A DNA stretch of 64,000 nt. Origin: Bauldia sp965232525 (lineage in GTDB: Bacteria; Pseudomonadota; Alphaproteobacteria; Rhizobiales; Kaistiaceae). The stretch's first letter is position 1. The number at the start of each line of letters is the position of its first letter. Of this stretch, positions 43,648 through 51,110 are shown one piece after another. Below the pieces are notes generated by a model. That model saw only the letters and a list, made by a program, of their open reading frames with translations, had not been told where the DNA came from and did no database searches. The DNA lies in contig NZ_OZ246980.1 of the NCBI RefSeq assembly GCF_965232525.1, positions 1,922,001 through 1,986,000 of the forward strand, written 5' to 3'. A program made the translations under genes and the position numbers.

Positions 43648-45441
43648 CTAGTTGCCGCCCGTCGATTCAAGATTGGCGATCATCGGCATGCCGGTAAACG
43701 CCCAGAAGGCACCGTTCATGCCGAGGCCGAGGTTCTCGTCGGTCGGCCAGTTGGTCCAGTAGGTCTGGTTGTAGGCGATCCGGTGGAGCCACTGGATGAT
43801 CGGAATGTCGATCTGATCGCGCCAGTAGATTTCGAGGGCCTGTACGGCCAGCTCGTGGAACCCTTCATCTTCCGCGGATAGCGGCGCCATTTGATCCAGA
43901 ATGGCGTCAAACTCGGGGTTGTCGTACCGCGAGAAGCGACCAACGCCGGAACTTGCACCGACCGGGGCACTGAAGCGGCTGTGATAGAGCTCCAGCGTCG
44001 TGTAGGGGTCCTTCAGGCTGGCACCGTGGCCGAACATGTAGAACCCGGGTGCGCCGTCGGACATCTGCTGGAGCGCGTCGGCACCGAAGTTGATCGACGC
44101 CTCGAAGCCGCCGTTCCGCAGCATCTCGACCAGGATCGGCACGATGTCGCTGTGGATGCCTTCAAACCCGGCGATCGACGCGTTGATGGTTTCACCATCC
44201 CTCTCCCACAGATCATCGCCGTTCAGGGTGAAGCCGGCTTCCTCCATCAGGCGGGCGCTCTCGTCCGGATCATACCGGCCCGGATCGAGCTCTTCGATCA
44301 GCGCCTGGACGTCGTCCGACTCGACGAAGTTGACGATGCCCGGATAGAGCGGGAAGGGGAAGATCGTCGCGATCTCGGCGCCTTCGTAGAGGAGCTCGTT
44401 GATCAGTTCGCGATTGATCAGCAGGCTCGCGGCACGCCGCACCCGCGGGTCGTCAAAAGGCTCGAGCTTGGTGTTCATCCAAAGCGAGTTGGGCCACCAG
44501 TCGAGATAGCCATAAGGCGACGAGTCGCCGGTGTGGGTGGTGATGACCGGATTCTGCGCCAGGATGTTGCCGATGACGGAACTGCGCATGTCGAGCGCGG
44601 AGTCCATCTCGTTGTTGACCAGCCGCTGGGCGACGACGTCCATGCTCTGGCCGACGGTCCCGCCGAGGTTAACGATGACGATGCGCTTGACGTCGGGCAG
44701 CTTGTTCAGGCCCGATTCCGCGGCCCACCAATCGTCACGCAGATCCATGATCCGCTGGTTGGCGTTCCAGGCGACGGTCTTGTACGGCCCCGAATGCGGA
44801 ATCTCCGTGCCGCCGGCATACTGGGTCGCATCCTCGATCCCGTCGAAGCCATGCTTCGGCAGGATGCTGATCCCGGTGTCGAACTTCTGGGTCAACACCT
44901 GGAACTTGAACCGCGGCGCCGGAATCTTGAACGTGACGTCAACGGTATGATCGTCGACCGCTTCGTAGCTCTCGACGAACTGATTGAAGTTCTCATGATG
45001 TTTCAGGACGTTGTACTGCATCTGACCGTCGAACGTGAAAACAACGTCCTCGGCCGTTACCGGCTCGCCGTCGCTCCACTTGGCGTCCGGATTAAGCTCG
45101 ATCCGCAGCGCCGTGAAGTCGTCGTTGGTGTATTCCATGCTGTTGGCCAGCCACGGAATCTCCTGGTCGCTGAAGATGCCGAAATACATCAGCGGCTCCC
45201 AGGAGAAGCCGTTGCCGTTCTGGTGGGTGTAGGCGGGCAACGACCAGGGATTGGTGACGCCCAGCGCGGTCTGCAGGATGCTCCAGCCCAGGATCAGCGT
45301 GTCTTCACGCGGAACCTCGGCAAGCGGCTGATCGGGAACGATCTCGCCCGATTCAGCCTGGGCATGTACGGTCGATGGCGTGAACGCCATCGCCACAGCC
45401 ATGCCCATAGCGGCCGCGAGGCCAGCTTTCAGTCGTATCAT
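43648..45441 (-). CDS. ABC transporter solute-binding protein, family 5
   Basis: A 597-residue periplasmic protein. The signal peptide (AGLAAAMGMAVAMAFTPSTV) precedes the family 5 (peptide/nickel-type) fold: 'DTLILGWSILQTALGVTNPW', 'KWSDGEPVTAEDVVFTFDGQ' (the family motif), 'DDPRVRRAASLLINRELINE', and 'GHGASLKDPYTTLELYHSRF'. Family members bind peptides, but several bind oligosaccharides or opines. With uxuA in the operon, an acidic oligosaccharide or sugar acid is a sensible guess. ATG 45441 follows GGGAGGA. It is the first gene of the operon. Confidence 0.92.
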   Translation of the reverse strand: MIRLKAGLAAAMGMAVAMAFTPSTVHAQAESGEIVPDQPLAEVPREDTLILGWSILQTALGVTNPWSLPAYTHQNGNGFSWEPLMYFGIFSDQEIPWLANSMEYTNDDFTALRIELNPDAKWSDGEPVTAEDVVFTFDGQMQYNVLKHHENFNQFVESYEAVDDHTVDVTFKIPAPRFKFQVLTQKFDTGISILPKHGFDGIEDATQYAGGTEIPHSGPYKTVAWNANQRIMDLRDDWWAAESGLNKLPDVKRIVIVNLGGTVGQSMDVVAQRLVNNEMDSALDMRSSVIGNILAQNPVITTHTGDSSPYGYLDWWPNSLWMNTKLEPFDDPRVRRAASLLINRELINELLYEGAEIATIFPFPLYPGIVNFVESDDVQALIEELDPGRYDPDESARLMEEAGFTLNGDDLWERDGETINASIAGFEGIHSDIVPILVEMLRNGGFEASINFGADALQQMSDGAPGFYMFGHGASLKDPYTTLELYHSRFSAPVGASSGVGRFSRYDNPEFDAILDQMAPLSAEDEGFHELAVQALEIYWRDQIDIPIIQWLHRIAYNQTYWTNWPTDENLGLGMNGAFWAFTGMPMIANLESTGGN

Positions 45442-45918
45442 TTGGATGAGTCCTCCCTTTCGGTTTCAGAGTCTGAGTAGGCGATACTCTTGCAATCTTG
45501 GCGTGCTACGGAACACCACGGGGGCTCGCCGTCGATTGCGGTGAATGTGTCGGGACGAATTGCGTGGAGTCAAACGAGCCGCTGCGGCGGGTGCCTGGGT
45601 CAACTGTAACGTTGCAGTCCGATCCCAGCCCTCGAAGGCGTGGGCCGGACCTGCGGTTTCTGTGTCGCCCGCCGACGCATCACTCGTCACGCGTTTTTAC
45701 TCATCCTGCCCCGCGCAGGTGAAAATCACCTGCCGCACCAAGTTCGACGTTCCCCGGAACCGGTTCGTGCTCCTCAAAGGAGCGACCCAGCCTCTGATAT
45801 GTCACGACCGTAGACTGCCACGGCCAGAGGTGTCAATTCGACGACATTTGAAACGCGTGTGTCTCGGGTGAACGAGCCCCCGCTTCCCGATTGGCTCGCG
45901 GGTGCAGCGCGGCGAAGC
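45442..45918. other. Intergenic region with the importer promoter
   Basis: This 477-bp gap lies between two leftward genes. It holds no convincing ORF. Its main feature is a near-palindrome at 45603-45618, described separately; the importer promoter must lie between that site and ATG 45441. I saw no terminator for the upstream enolase-family gene. Confidence 0.4.
45603..45618. promoter_or_regulatory. LacI/GntR-like operator candidate upstream of the importer operon
   Basis: ACTGTAACGTTGCAGT is palindromic at 14 of 16 positions around AACGTT, the shape of operators used by LacI-family sugar regulators. It lies about 160 bp upstream of the binding-protein start codon. No regulator gene of that family is present in the window, so the assignment rests on shape only. 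Confidence 0.35.
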
Positions 45919-47217
45919 CTATGGTTTCACCATGCTGCCGTCGGCGCGGCGCACCGTATCCCAGGCGCCGCCGAAGGCGCGTTCCTTGAACGGAAACTTG
46001 GCCGCCAGCGCTTCGTCAACGTCGATGCCGAGGCCCGGCCGGCCGTTCGGCCACATCATGCCGTCCCGCAGTTCCGGGCAACCGGGGAAGACGTCCTTGG
46101 TCCGCTCGCCGAACAACGCGGCTTCCTGGATGCCGAAATTGTAGTTGTTGATGTCGAGGGCCAGGTTCGCCGCGTGGCCGACAGGCGACGTATCGCCCGG
46201 CCCATGCCAGGCGGTGCGCACACTGAACAGTTCGCCCATTGCCGCGAATTTCTTCGCCGGTGTGATGCCGCCGATCTGGGACATGTGCATGCGGAGGAAG
46301 TCGATCAGCCGATCCTTGATCATCGGGATGATCTCGTGCGGTGAATTGTAAAGCTCGCCCATCGCGATCGGCGTGGCGCACTGCTCCCGCACCATCCGGA
46401 AATAGTCATTGTCCTCGGGCGAGAACAAATCCTCGAGGAAGAAGAGCTGGTACTTCTCCACCTCCTTGGCGAACCAGACGCCGAGGATCGGCGGCAGCCG
46501 CTCGTGGACGTCGTGGAGGATTTCGACGCCGTAGCCGAACCGGTCGCGGATGTACTCGAACAGGCCGATCGCCGAGCGCATGTAGGGCTTCGGCTCGAAC
46601 ACGCCGCCCGGATGGGCATGGAGCCTGCCGTCGTCGTAATCGCGCAGCCATGAGGTCACGGCGATCGGCCCCTGCGAGACGTCCCGGTTGGCGGCGGTGC
46701 CGGTTCCGGCCGTGGCGCCCTTGTTGCCGTAGGTCGCGTATCCTGGCGTGCTCATCTGGACCCGGATGTGATGGTGGCCCTTTTCCATGAAGGCCTGCAT
46801 CTTGTCGCCGACCTCCTCGTGGGTCTCGCCGGAGGTATGCACGTAAACCGGCGCCGCCTCCCGCGCCTTACCGCCGAGCAGATCATAGACCGGCATGTTT
46901 GCCATCTTGCCCTTGATGTCCCACAGCGCCTGGTCGACGCCGGACAGCGCATTGTTGAGAACCGGCCCGTTCCGCCAATAGGACGAGACGTAACTCGACT
47001 GCCAGATGTCCTCGACATCGGCGACGTCACGGCCGATCAGGAAGGGACGGAGATAGTCGTCGACCGCCGCGGCGACAGTGCTCGGCCGCTGGGTGAAGGT
47101 GGCGCATCCGACGCCGTGGAGCCCCGGCTCCGAGGTCTCGACCTTGACGATGACGAGCCTGATGTTGTCGGGCTCGGTGAGGATGACGCGAATGTCCCGA
47201 ATGGTTGGATTGGCCAT
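45919..47217 (-). CDS. Enolase-superfamily dehydratase (mannonate dehydratase subgroup)
   Basis: A 432-residue enzyme of the mandelate racemase/enolase superfamily. The capping part is 'DNIRLVIVKVETSEPGLHGV', followed by 'RNGPVLNNALSGVDQALWDI' and 'VYVHTSGETHEEVGDKMQAF'. Metal ligands appear in 'VEILHDVHERLPPILGVWFA' and 'YQLFFLEDLFSPEDNDYFRM'. 'TAWHGPGDTSPVGHAANLAL' carries the C-terminal histidine of the ManD/RspA subgroup. Members dehydrate D-mannonate or D-gluconate. ATG 47217 is chosen because an upstream in-frame start adds residues not seen in the family. Together with uxuA it gives two routes for mannonate, or substrates differ. Confidence 0.9.
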   Translation of the reverse strand: MANPTIRDIRVILTEPDNIRLVIVKVETSEPGLHGVGCATFTQRPSTVAAAVDDYLRPFLIGRDVADVEDIWQSSYVSSYWRNGPVLNNALSGVDQALWDIKGKMANMPVYDLLGGKAREAAPVYVHTSGETHEEVGDKMQAFMEKGHHHIRVQMSTPGYATYGNKGATAGTGTAANRDVSQGPIAVTSWLRDYDDGRLHAHPGGVFEPKPYMRSAIGLFEYIRDRFGYGVEILHDVHERLPPILGVWFAKEVEKYQLFFLEDLFSPEDNDYFRMVREQCATPIAMGELYNSPHEIIPMIKDRLIDFLRMHMSQIGGITPAKKFAAMGELFSVRTAWHGPGDTSPVGHAANLALDINNYNFGIQEAALFGERTKDVFPGCPELRDGMMWPNGRPGLGIDVDEALAAKFPFKERAFGGAWDTVRRADGSMVKP

Positions 47218-47326
47218 CTGCGGCGGTTCTCCCTTGGAATGCGATATACGGCGCGCGGGTGGGTCGAGGTCGGCGGCGGCCCCCACGCCTTGGGCCGCGC
47301 CGGAAAAGATCGGGCCGTCGGCTACG

Positions 47327-49180
47327 CTAGTCGCCGATGGTCGCGCTGTTCAGATGGGCGGCATCGGCGAGCAGTTCGACGGAGCCGGCTGCCCGGCCGT
47401 TGGTGAGAAGGACGTAAGCAACGATGTCCACGTAGGCCTGGTCGGTGAGATCGGCCGGCCGGGATGGCGGCATGGTGTCGTGGGAGTGATCGTAGAGCGC
47501 GGCGATCGATCGGCCGGCCCAGTGCTTGGCGAAATAGTCGCCGGCGAGTGGCGTGCCGTAGGGCGTGCCGGCCAGGGTCGGTCCGTGGCAGGTGATGCAA
47601 TGGGCGGCATAGGCGCGCCGGCCGCGCTCGGCCTGGGCCTCGGTGAAGACACCGCCTTCGATCGCCGCGCGACGGACATCGGCGCCGTCGTCGATGATGA
47701 GATCGGTCCTGTCGCCGCCGCCCGCCGGTTCCGGGTCGCTGTCGCCGGTATAGGTGAAAGCCAGGATCGCGCCCGGATTCTCCATCTCGAAGGCGACCCC
47801 GCCATCGAGCGCCTGGGCGATGCCGCCGGAGTCGGTCGCGACGAAGATGGTGCGGTGATCGGGTGCGATCGCGATATCGCGGAATCGGTTTTCGGACTGG
47901 AAGTACCGTTCGATGGGTCCGGACTGGGTATGCCCGTCGTTCGTTAGCGGGATGCGGTAAAGCGACCCGTGTTTCAGCGTGGGGACCAGCAGCGACGGGC
48001 TCCAGCCCGGGACGCCACCGCCGCCGGATTGGTAGACGTGGATACTCGACGGCGCCACCGTCGGCCAGCAGATGAAGTGGATGCCGTCGCACGCCGGATC
48101 GGTGAAGGACCAGTCGCTGGGGACCGTGAATAGGGTCGCCAGCGGGTCCTCGGCTTCGCCCGGCCAGGCGTTCTCGTCGGTGACTGGTACGCTCGGCTCG
48201 ATGTCGATATCGCTGAAGCGGAGGTCCTCGCACGGCGTTGTCGCATCCGCCCAGCGCGCATACTGATACGCCATGTCGTCACGAAAACCGGAGATGTGCG
48301 GCCAGCCGTAGTTCTCGCCAGGATCGAGGACGTTGACCTCGTCGTCCGACTTCGGGCCGTGCTCAGACCCGTACAGCATTCCGTCGGGCGCGAAGGCGAG
48401 GCCCTGCATGTTGCGGTGGCCGTAGGTGTAGACATGGCTGCGCACGCCGTCGATGTCGGGATTGTCGGCGGGGATGGAACCGTCGAGATTCATCCGCAGC
48501 GACTTTCCCTGATAGGCGATGTAGTCGCCGGCATCGATCTCCGCGGCGGTCGGCAGGCGCTGCGATTCGATCGGCAGGCACCAGTTGCCGAGCTGGTTCT
48601 TCCCGCCATCGCCGATCGCCATGTAGAGCTTGCCGTCCGGGCCGATCTTCAGGCGGCCCGAGTTGTGGTCGTTGCTCGCCGGCAGGCCGGCGATGATCTC
48701 CACCGGTTCGCCAAGCGTGCCGGTGTCGGGGTCGAACATCAGGCGCACGATCTTCATGTAGAGATAGCGATAAGGGTTGGCCTCGTCGGGAACGGTCTCG
48801 TCCGGGCCGCGCGCCGGATCGGGGTAGGTGTACGACGTGTAGACATAGTCGTTGCCGGTGCCTTGGAGCAGCTCGGGATGAAGGGCGAGGCCGAGCAACC
48901 CGTCCTGGCCGCCGGGAGCCGACGCCTCGTCGATCTCTATTGCCTTGGTCACCTCTCCATCGGCGGGGTCGACACGGACGATTCGGCCGGCGGTCCGTTC
49001 GGTCACCCAGAGATGTCCGTCCGGCCCCCAGGTGACCTCCCACGGACTCTCCAAGCCGGTGGCGACCACCCGCATCTCGAACGGCACGGTCCCGGTCACC
49101 ACCGAGTCCGGCGCGTTTTGCGCCAAGGTTGGAGCATGGGCGCCGAGGATGGCGAAGGCGACAATAATCGTGCGCTGCAA
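47327..49180 (-). CDS. PQQ-dependent sugar dehydrogenase fused to cytochrome c
   Basis: A 617-residue periplasmic protein starting at TTG 49180, the only start left after an in-frame stop. After a signal peptide (VAFAILGAHAPTLA) comes a six-bladed PQQ-dependent aldose dehydrogenase: 'ATGLESPWEVTWGPDGHLWV', 'GQDGLLGLALHPELLQGTGN', 'HNSGRLKIGPDGKLYMAIGD', 'VYTYGHRNMQGLAFAPDGML' and 'GSEHGPKSDDEVNVLDPGEN'. A C-terminal c-type haem domain carries 'YAAHCITCHGPTLAGTPYG' (CxxCH) near residue 530 and an axial methionine in 'HDTMPPSRPADL'. It would oxidise aldoses to lactones and pass electrons to the respiratory chain. Confidence 0.9.
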   Translation of the reverse strand: MQRTIIVAFAILGAHAPTLAQNAPDSVVTGTVPFEMRVVATGLESPWEVTWGPDGHLWVTERTAGRIVRVDPADGEVTKAIEIDEASAPGGQDGLLGLALHPELLQGTGNDYVYTSYTYPDPARGPDETVPDEANPYRYLYMKIVRLMFDPDTGTLGEPVEIIAGLPASNDHNSGRLKIGPDGKLYMAIGDGGKNQLGNWCLPIESQRLPTAAEIDAGDYIAYQGKSLRMNLDGSIPADNPDIDGVRSHVYTYGHRNMQGLAFAPDGMLYGSEHGPKSDDEVNVLDPGENYGWPHISGFRDDMAYQYARWADATTPCEDLRFSDIDIEPSVPVTDENAWPGEAEDPLATLFTVPSDWSFTDPACDGIHFICWPTVAPSSIHVYQSGGGGVPGWSPSLLVPTLKHGSLYRIPLTNDGHTQSGPIERYFQSENRFRDIAIAPDHRTIFVATDSGGIAQALDGGVAFEMENPGAILAFTYTGDSDPEPAGGGDRTDLIIDDGADVRRAAIEGGVFTEAQAERGRRAYAAHCITCHGPTLAGTPYGTPLAGDYFAKHWAGRSIAALYDHSHDTMPPSRPADLTDQAYVDIVAYVLLTNGRAAGSVELLADAAHLNSATIGD

Positions 49181-49523
49181 AACAGGATCTCAAGCGGTGT
49201 CGGTGGCGGGCTTTGGCAAGGGTGCCTTGGTTACGATAGCGTGCGCGCCGACGAAGCGGCAACACGTTGGGTCGTTTGTTCTGATCGGACGTCGGTTACG
49301 GGCGATGCAATTTTTGCGGACGGCCGAACGCCGGTGCCGATCCGCTCGAAAATTGACGCTGACCAAATTCGGCGTACAGTTAATGCATGCATCGGGGCGT
49401 CAAGGGAGGTGCAGACGGAAGACATCATCGGCTCATAATGCGGATTTCAGAATTCGAACTCTGCGACGGTCTGTTCGACCGTCGCCCGACAAAACAAACG
49501 CCCATCAGGAGGAACGACCAACC
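49181..49523. other. Divergent intergenic region between dehydrogenase and sugar importer
   Basis: This 343-bp region holds the promoters of two divergent genes. No gene, repeat or tRNA is visible. It includes a TAATGCATGCAT palindromic stretch around 49381-49392 and, near the importer, a purine-rich AGGAGG site for the binding-protein start. Confidence 0.4.
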
Positions 49524-50915
49524 ATGAGCTCGAAGAAAATCAGTCGTCGGGACGTACTGCGCGGCACCGCCGCGACCGGTGCCGGACTGCTCGCGACCGG
49601 TGGGATCCCGGCCTTCGCACAAGACGCCGACTTGCCGGAAGGCGCGGCCGGCAAACTCACGGTGATTCACCGCACCGAGTATTTCGAACAGGCTCAGACC
49701 CGTTTCCGTGACACGGTGATCGAATTCGCGGAAGCCAACGGGGCCCAACTCGACATCTCGACCACCAATCCGGAGTCCTTCGGCGACTTCCTTGGCAAGA
49801 TGTCGGCCGCGGTCCGCGCCGGGAACCCGCCGGACATCGCCTACACATCCAACGTTAGCATCGCGCAGATGACGCTCCTCGATCTGCTCGAGGACGTGAC
49901 GGACGTGGTCGACGAGGCGGTCAGCCGCTACGGCAACATCATGCCGGGCATCGTCGCGCCCGAGAACGGTCAGTTCGACGGCAAGTGGCGGGGCGTTCCG
50001 TTCCTGGCTTCCACCACCGGATACTTCATCCGTGGCGACAAGCTGAGGGAAAAGGGTATCGATCCTCAAAGCCTTACGACCTACGAGGATCGCCGCACCG
50101 CCGCTCTCGCCATTTCCGATCCGGACAACGAGTTCTGGGGATGGGGCGCCACCCCGAACCAGAGCGGTGATGGCTATGGCTTCCTGAACAGCGTGATCTT
50201 GGCGTTCGGTGGGCACTACACCGACGAGAGCGGCCTGATCGTCCAGTTCGATTCGCCGGAGACTCTGGCAGCGGTCGAATGGCTGGCGGAGACCTACGAT
50301 CGGAATGGCAGGTTCGCACCGATGCTACCGCCGGGTATCGAAAGCTGGGGCGACATCAGCAACAACGAAGCCTATCTCGCCGGCAACATCGGCTACACGC
50401 ACAACGCCTTCAGCGTCTACGCCCAGGCCAAGCGCGACAACAATCCGATCTTCAAGGATATCGTGCTTCTCAGAGCGCCGACGGCGAACAACGGCGACAG
50501 CCGCGACGGCGGCAACACCGGCGGCTGGCTCACCATCTTTAAGGGCGCGCCGAACGTCGACCTCGCCAAGGAGCTGGCACTGAGCCTGCTCGATCCGAAG
50601 AACTTCGTGCCGATGTCCGAGGTCGCCGGCGGCCTGTTCATGCCAGCTTATGAAAACCTCTGGACCGACGAGTTGATCGCGGCCGATCCGAACTTCGCGA
50701 TCATCAAGGAACAGGTCAGTGTCACCGATCCGTTCATCGGTGCGTCTTGGCCGGCCAAGCCGAGTGCCGCGATCGACGCCATTCGCGCGCAGGGCGTCGT
50801 CGAGCAGATGATGGCAAACGTGATCTCGGGGCGGATGGACGCCGCCGGCGCGGTCACCGACGCCAATCAGAAGATCATCGAAATCTTCGAAGAAGGCGGC
50901 ATCATGCAGCCGTAA
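49524..50915 (+). CDS. Sugar ABC transporter solute-binding protein, family 1
   Basis: A 463-residue exported binding protein of the carbohydrate (CUT1) class. A twin-arginine signal ('SRRDVLRGTAATGAGLLATG') precedes the mature part: 'AAGKLTVIHRTEYFEQAQTR', 'AVRAGNPPDIAYTSNVSIAQ', 'WRGVPFLASTTGYFIRGDKL' and 'GNTGGWLTIFKGAPNVDLAK'. ATG 49524 follows AGGAGGA. The Tat signal hints that it folds with help in the cytoplasm. It heads a two-gene unit with a single-chain permease; the ligand is probably a sugar or sugar acid. Confidence 0.92.
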   Translation: MSSKKISRRDVLRGTAATGAGLLATGGIPAFAQDADLPEGAAGKLTVIHRTEYFEQAQTRFRDTVIEFAEANGAQLDISTTNPESFGDFLGKMSAAVRAGNPPDIAYTSNVSIAQMTLLDLLEDVTDVVDEAVSRYGNIMPGIVAPENGQFDGKWRGVPFLASTTGYFIRGDKLREKGIDPQSLTTYEDRRTAALAISDPDNEFWGWGATPNQSGDGYGFLNSVILAFGGHYTDESGLIVQFDSPETLAAVEWLAETYDRNGRFAPMLPPGIESWGDISNNEAYLAGNIGYTHNAFSVYAQAKRDNNPIFKDIVLLRAPTANNGDSRDGGNTGGWLTIFKGAPNVDLAKELALSLLDPKNFVPMSEVAGGLFMPAYENLWTDELIAADPNFAIIKEQVSVTDPFIGASWPAKPSAAIDAIRAQGVVEQMMANVISGRMDAAGAVTDANQKIIEIFEEGGIMQP

Positions 50916-50922
50916 TCTCTCC

Positions 50923-50950
50923 CGTAAGGGCGGCGCAAGCCGCCCTTACG
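50923..50950 (+). other. Perfect 12-bp hairpin after the sugar-binding gene
   Basis: CGTAAGGGCGGC pairs with GCCGCCCTTACG around a GCAA tetraloop, eight bases past the binding-protein stop. No T-run follows. It probably protects the upstream mRNA or limits read-through into the permease gene, as does the similar hairpin at 43606-43629. Confidence 0.8.
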
Positions 50951-50966
50951 AACTCAAGATCACACC

Positions 50967-51101
50967 ATGTTCGACACCCCGCTCCCGTCCGACGGAGACA
51001 CTGTCGCGTCCGGTCGCGGGCCCTTTGCCGATAAGAACGATACGGCACTTCGGAACGAGACTTTCAGCCTTGCGCAGCGAGACGACAGACCAGGTGGGTG
51101 A
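50967..51101 (+). CDS. Possible 44-codon ORF between binding protein and permease
   Basis: An ATG at 50967 opens 44 codons (MFDTPLPSDGDTVASGRGPF and onward), ending with TGA nine bases before the permease start. The product would be acidic and without a membrane segment. No clear ribosome site precedes it, and it could be chance. The short gap to the permease start would allow translational coupling. Confidence 0.2.
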   Translation: MFDTPLPSDGDTVASGRGPFADKNDTALRNETFSLAQRDDRPGG

Positions 51102-51110
51102 TCTCAAGCC

